Part shown: piece by piece, positions 58,757-64,000 of the stretch
Position numbering within the stretch: position 1 is the stretch's first letter
How the letters are laid out: each line of letters starts with the position of its first letter
NCBI GenBank assembly: GCA_017992885.1
Contig: JAGONT010000006.1
Coordinates: 1-64,000, forward strand
Origin: Alphaproteobacteria bacterium
Lineage (GTDB): Bacteria; Pseudomonadota; Alphaproteobacteria; UBA9655
DNA: 64,000 nt
Direction of reading: 5' to 3'
Translations under genes and position numbers: made by a program
Notes under the pieces: model-generated
Told to the model about the DNA's origin: nothing
Seen by the model: only the letters and a program-made list of their open reading frames with translations
Database searches by the model: none

Positions 58757-59913
58757 AGCCTTTTGGTCTGTATATTCATTGGCCATTTTGCTTATCGAAA
58801 TGCCCGTATTGTGATTTTAACAGTCACGTCAGAGAGAGCATTGACCAAAAAAGATGGCGGACGGCTCTTTTGAAAGAACTGGAAGAAGCCGCTCAAAATC
58901 AAGAAGAAGCTATTCTTGTCAGTATCTTTTTTGGAGGGGGAACACCTTCTCTTATGGATCCTGAAACGGTTGGGGCCCTTCTTGAAAAAGCAAAGTCCTT
59001 ATTTCCTACCATCGATCCACTTGAAGTCACTCTTGAGGCCAATCCCAGCACGGTTGAAGCTGAGAGATTTAAGGCTTTCTACGAGGCTGGAGTCAATCGA
59101 CTTTCTTTGGGCATTCAATCTTTAGAGGATGAAGCTCTCTCTTTTTTAGGTCGACGACATTCAGCAAAGGAAGCTCTTCAAGCCCTAAAGATTGCAGCCA
59201 CGTATTTTCCTCGATTTTCTTTTGATTTAATTTATGCACGGCCAGAGCAAACACGTGAAGCTTGGACGGCAGAATTACAGGAAGCCTTAACCTATACTAA
59301 CGGCCATCTTTCCTTATATCAGCTCACGATTGAACCCCAAACTTCTTTTGCGACTCGTTTAGAGAGGGGGGAAAAAATGACCCTCGAAGAGGGGCCAGCC
59401 GCTACTCTTTATAAGCTTACAGAAGAGATCATGGAAAAAGCTGGTCTTCCTTCCTATGAAATCTCAAATTACGCTGCCCCTACGCAAGAGTGTCGCCATA
59501 ATCTTCTCTATTGGAATTTTGAAGATTATATAGGTATCGGACCGGGTGCCCATGGTCGTCTCACGCGCAAGGGAACCAAGTGGACAACGGCTCGCTATAA
59601 AACACCTGAGATGTGGTTGAAAACTGTGGAGAAGGAAGGACATGGCCTTCAGATCTCTTCCCCTCTTTCACAACAAGAAAGACTTGAAGAGTTAACTTTA
59701 ATGGGGCTTAGGCTGACAAAAGGATTAGACATTAAACGGCTTAAGCAAGAAACGGGGCTGTGTGCTGAGGAAGCCTATGGAGAACATTGTCTTAGCCTTC
59801 TTGAAAAAGAAGGCCTTTTAAAAAAAACGCCAACCCATCTTGTTCCCCAATTTTCAGGACGACTGAGGCTTAATAGCTTGATCGCGTTTATGCTGAATCC
59901 AAACTTTGCCTAA
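58753..59913 (+). CDS. hemW: HemW-type radical SAM protein
   Basis: A 386-residue radical SAM enzyme: YIHWPFCLSKCPYCDFNSHV has the CX3CX2C cluster with the extra Cys-to-Phe pattern of HemW rather than HemN, then FFGGGTPSL and SLGIQSLEDEALSFLGR. HemW is a haem-binding chaperone, not coproporphyrinogen oxidase. It is co-translated with the glutamate dehydrogenase. Confidence 0.9.
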   Translation: MKPFGLYIHWPFCLSKCPYCDFNSHVRESIDQKRWRTALLKELEEAAQNQEEAILVSIFFGGGTPSLMDPETVGALLEKAKSLFPTIDPLEVTLEANPSTVEAERFKAFYEAGVNRLSLGIQSLEDEALSFLGRRHSAKEALQALKIAATYFPRFSFDLIYARPEQTREAWTAELQEALTYTNGHLSLYQLTIEPQTSFATRLERGEKMTLEEGPAATLYKLTEEIMEKAGLPSYEISNYAAPTQECRHNLLYWNFEDYIGIGPGAHGRLTRKGTKWTTARYKTPEMWLKTVEKEGHGLQISSPLSQQERLEELTLMGLRLTKGLDIKRLKQETGLCAEEAYGEHCLSLLEKEGLLKKTPTHLVPQFSGRLRLNSLIAFMLNPNFA

Positions 59914-60097
59914 GAATAGACACGCAAGATTAAGAATCTCTTGATCCTCCTCCTGTCTTAAAACCATCCCCACTTCCTATAATGAAAGCTGGCATGTTAT
60001 AATTTTTTGAAAATTTATTATTGAAATAATGCCTCATGCGGCAAGCCATAGCGAATAAGACTTGTGTCTTCACTTGGGTGTGATTCTCGCTCTTTCT

Positions 60098-60811
60098 TTA
60101 AGATCTCTCGGCGATCATCTGAAAATAAGCAACCCCCACAAGGGCTGCCGTTTCAGCCCGTAAGATGTGAGAATTCAACGTAACTCCTTGCACTACTTCA
60201 TGAGATTTAAGGAGTGCAAGCTCAGAAGACGTAAAACCTCCTTCCGGACCCACCAGAAACGCACAAGGCTTTTGAGCGTCAAGTGTAAGGGTGCTCAGGA
60301 CGGGAGAGGTTAAAGACTCATCTCCAAAAAAAAGCAACCGATTGTGCGGCCAATTTTTAAGCAGTTCAGGGAAAGAGACAAGAGGCTTAATTTCAGGGAG
60401 GGTAAGACGACCACATTGCTCAGCAGCTTCTCTGACATGTGCTTGCATTTTTTCTACATTCACTTTAAAAAAGTTCGTTCGCTCAAAACGAAGAGGACAA
60501 AGACAAGAAACTCCTAATTCTGTTGCTTTTTCCACAAGAAATTCTTGCCGCTTAGGCTTCAAAGGGGAAAACAATAACCATAAATCCCCCTCTTGCCGTT
60601 GAACAGAGCTTTGCGAAAGAAGGAGAAGTGTTATAGTTTTTTTCGATACGCCACTAATCCTTGCTTTCCACTCACCTTGCCTTCCATTAAACAGGAGAAT
60701 TTCATCGCCTTGATGAAGGCGCATTACGTTTTGAATATAATGACTTTGTTTCTCATCGAGAGAAATTTCTTGGTTTTCAAAAAAAGAGGTCTCACTATAA
60801 AGACGGATCAT
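60098..60811 (-). CDS. rsmE: 16S rRNA m3U1498 methyltransferase RsmE
   Basis: A 237-residue SPOUT-fold enzyme. N-terminal PUA-like part (QSHYIQNVMRLHQGDEILLFNGRQGEW), then ATELGVSCLCPLRFERTNF, the knot FLVGPEGGFTSSE and LNSHILRAETAAL. It methylates U1498 of 16S rRNA. Confidence 0.92.
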   Translation of the reverse strand: MIRLYSETSFFENQEISLDEKQSHYIQNVMRLHQGDEILLFNGRQGEWKARISGVSKKTITLLLLSQSSVQRQEGDLWLLFSPLKPKRQEFLVEKATELGVSCLCPLRFERTNFFKVNVEKMQAHVREAAEQCGRLTLPEIKPLVSFPELLKNWPHNRLLFFGDESLTSPVLSTLTLDAQKPCAFLVGPEGGFTSSELALLKSHEVVQGVTLNSHILRAETAALVGVAYFQMIAERS

Positions 60812-60925
60812 GGCTCACCATTTTTATAGCTTTCTATCAGTTTATAACTATAAAAAATAGTCTTTGATGGCTAATTTTTTGCTTGGGGTACTTTTTATGG
60901 TTTTTGTCGTTCGAAAAATGGGAAA

Positions 60926-61165
60926 CTAATTTAGGCACGTTCTTTTGCAGGCTAGGATTTCAAAATGCTTCACATCGTTGGCGGCTTGAATGAGTTCAGG
61001 TTGCTGATTTTTCTTATATTCTTCTTCAATTTCCTTAAGAAAATTATTGTAACTTTCATCTACAGAATGCATACACTCCCGTTTATTATCATAAGCCGGG
61101 CATTCCGGTGCCATAGCAAAGGCTTGAAAAGGAATTAGCAAACTTAGCAATAAAAGTTTACGCAT
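60926..61165 (-). CDS. small exported protein with CX8C and CX3C pairs
   Basis: A 79-residue protein with a signal peptide (ending AFA, residues 1-17). The mature chain has four Cys: CPAYDNKREC and CKRTC, flanking a highly charged helix-rich stretch (ESYNNFLKEIEEEYKKN). The layout suggests a helical hairpin closed by two disulfides. No family recognised. It lies between rsmE and groEL. Confidence 0.6.
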   Translation of the reverse strand: MRKLLLLSLLIPFQAFAMAPECPAYDNKRECMHSVDESYNNFLKEIEEEYKKNQQPELIQAANDVKHFEILACKRTCLN

Positions 61166-61240
61166 CTAGGGTCTCTTTAATGGGATATTCTCTCTATCAG
61201 TAAGGCTAACAAAAGATCTTTAAAAACCCGTTAACTGATA

Positions 61241-61274
61241 AAAAAAAAGAGGATCTTAAAGACCCTCTTTTTTT
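61241..61274 (-). terminator. terminator of groESL
   Basis: On the minus strand AAAGAGGGTC pairs with GATCCTCTTT (one G-U), followed by eight T. It begins 23 bases after the groEL stop. Confidence 0.75.
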
Positions 61275-61296
61275 AGCAATTGAAAGTGGTTTTCGT

Positions 61297-63254
<1,958 letters not shown>

Positions 63255-63298
63255 TTTTTTCTCCCTCACTTTGGGACTTCAATAGGTTAACTTCATAT

Positions 63299-63325
63299 TT
63301 AGCACTCTCACCACGAGAGTGCTAA
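63299..63325. promoter_or_regulatory. CIRCE element (HrcA operator)
   Basis: TTAGCACTC and GAGTGCTAA separated by nine bases: a perfect CIRCE. HrcA bound here represses groESL until heat or folding stress. It lies 45 bases upstream of the groES start and overlaps the transcription start region. Confidence 0.95.
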
Positions 63326-63327
63326 AA

Positions 63328-63356
63328 CTTATAAAAGAGATCCCCCTTCTTGTCAA
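63328..63356 (-). promoter_or_regulatory. sigma-70 promoter of groESL
   Basis: On the minus strand TTGACA (63356-63351) and TATAAG (63333-63328) with a 17-base spacer, immediately before CIRCE. This is near-consensus for the housekeeping sigma factor. Confidence 0.85.
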
Positions 63357-63792
63357 CCCTTTCATGCAAATGACTATATTTTGTTCATGTTACTGTATTT
63401 GTAACTTAATAAACCCGAGGTGCGCTTAAGAAAGTAGATTAACAGATTGAAACCTCTATTGATGAGCGGGGCGTGTACTGGACAATTGGCCCAGCCATTA
63501 TTGCAGACATATTGATAAGAGGACTTGATATTCTTCCTGAAACGAAAGATTTGCTTTGATTGCCTGTTGGATTTTATTTCATCGTCTTATCATTGTATAA
63601 ATATCAAAAAACACGTCGTGAAAATATTGTGTAATCTAAATTTCGTTCATCGAACTTACTCAGTAAATTTTCTACTAATTTTTTAAGATTTTCCTAGCTT
63701 CTATCACTTCTTAACATTCGAATATTTCATATTTTCTTAATCCGTTGTTGATAGGATATTATGCATATCATTGTAACCTGGGGAGACAGTTC
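63357..63792. other. intergenic region with a short gene remnant
   Basis: No complete gene is present. A 38-codon open frame at 63443-63559 (SIDERGVYWTIGPAIIADIL) has no start and looks like the tail of a lost gene that I cannot name. The rest is AT-rich. Confidence 0.4.
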
Positions 63793-64000
63793 ATGCAGAA
63801 TTTCTCAAAAGAACAGTTTCTCATGTATGTTAAAAATAAGGAAGATTCTGACGATTATTATGCTGATGCTTATGACCACCTTGTTCTTGAGAAAAAATGG
63901 TTTTATTGGAACTGGGGTGCTGCCTTTTTTTCCTTCTATTGGCTGCTCTATCGACGGATGTATTTTGAAGCTTTTGTTTTGGCTGTTTTGGAAACATTTT
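63793..64000 (+). CDS. DUF2628-like membrane protein, truncated by window edge
   Basis: ATG at 63793 behind GGGGAGA opens a frame that is still open at the edge (69 codons). A charged N-terminal part (NKEDSDDYYADAYDHLVLEKK) leads to KWFYWNWGAAFFSFYWLLYRRMYFEA, broken here as two parts, the Trp/Phe-rich membrane start of DUF2628-type proteins. Function of that family is unknown. Confidence 0.7.
   Translation, partial: MQNFSKEQFLMYVKNKEDSDDYYADAYDHLVLEKKWFYWNWGAAFFSFYWLLYRRMYFEAFVLAVLETF

Noticed and set aside
58753-59913. Coproporphyrinogen III oxidase HemN
   Set aside because: Length of 386 residues and the CX3CX2C pattern followed by Phe fit HemW, which does not perform that reaction.

Overview
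The window reads as chromosome of an AT-rich Gram-negative alphaproteobacterium, most likely a host-associated lineage such as the Holosporales (Paracaedibacter/Odyssella/Caedibacter-like). This is inference. The support is a very large NAD-dependent glutamate dehydrogenase, a CIO-type cytochrome bd, a fused Opu-type permease/binding protein, a CIRCE-controlled groESL operon, many small exported proteins of no recognised family, a cytosolic patatin phospholipase, and debris of four insertion-sequence families (IS630, IS110, IS5, IS1).

Layout. 0-3.5 kb: a decayed chaperone-usher (spore-coat-U type) pilus locus broken by deletion, frameshift and an IS630 element, then an MsrQ-like haem membrane protein bracketed by two IS630 3' ends, and one intact spore-coat-U pilin. 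3.9-5.3 kb: two exported proteins without known family. 5.4-10.4 kb: an RbbA/YhiH-type ABC exporter (membrane-fusion protein, double ATPase, two permeases). 10.5-13 kb: cioA-cioB plus a 39-residue bd-oxidase small subunit gene. 13-14.6 kb: three small genes (Cys-rich exported, SpeD-like, exported unknown). 14.8-18.5 kb: aldehyde dehydrogenase and a glycine-betaine/choline-type ABC importer. 18.6-25.1 kb: a complete leucine (isovaleryl-CoA) degradation operon. 25.3-30.3 kb: two exported proteins with an aminoglycoside-phosphotransferase-like kinase motif around trkH. 30.8-33.3 kb: a membrane-fusion protein and outer-membrane efflux factor with no pump. 33.2-44.3 kb: housekeeping (gap, tkt, 4.5S RNA, dnaX with a frameshift signal, ybaB, recR, SH3 protein, dut, ligA, recN). 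44.7-48.9 kb: patatin, then a LysR/rhodanese island between oppositely oriented IS1-family remnants. 48.9-63.3 kb: exported carbonic anhydrase, lolA, ftsK, LysE exporter, tRNA-Gly, NAD-GDH, hemW, rsmE, groESL. A DUF2628 gene runs off the right edge.

The metabolic genes fit a cell living on amino acids. Leucine goes via isovaleryl-CoA to acetyl-CoA and acetoacetate. Glutamate enters the TCA cycle through NAD-GDH. Electrons can leave through the cyanide-insensitive oxidase.

The most unusual features are the pair of exported kinase-like proteins, the dnaX A9 slippery sequence in the exact phase of the E. coli signal with a GAGGA upstream, three ABC-transporter genes whose only well-placed starts are non-AUG codons, and several small exported Cys-rich or highly basic proteins. 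No CRISPR array or recognisable prophage was seen.
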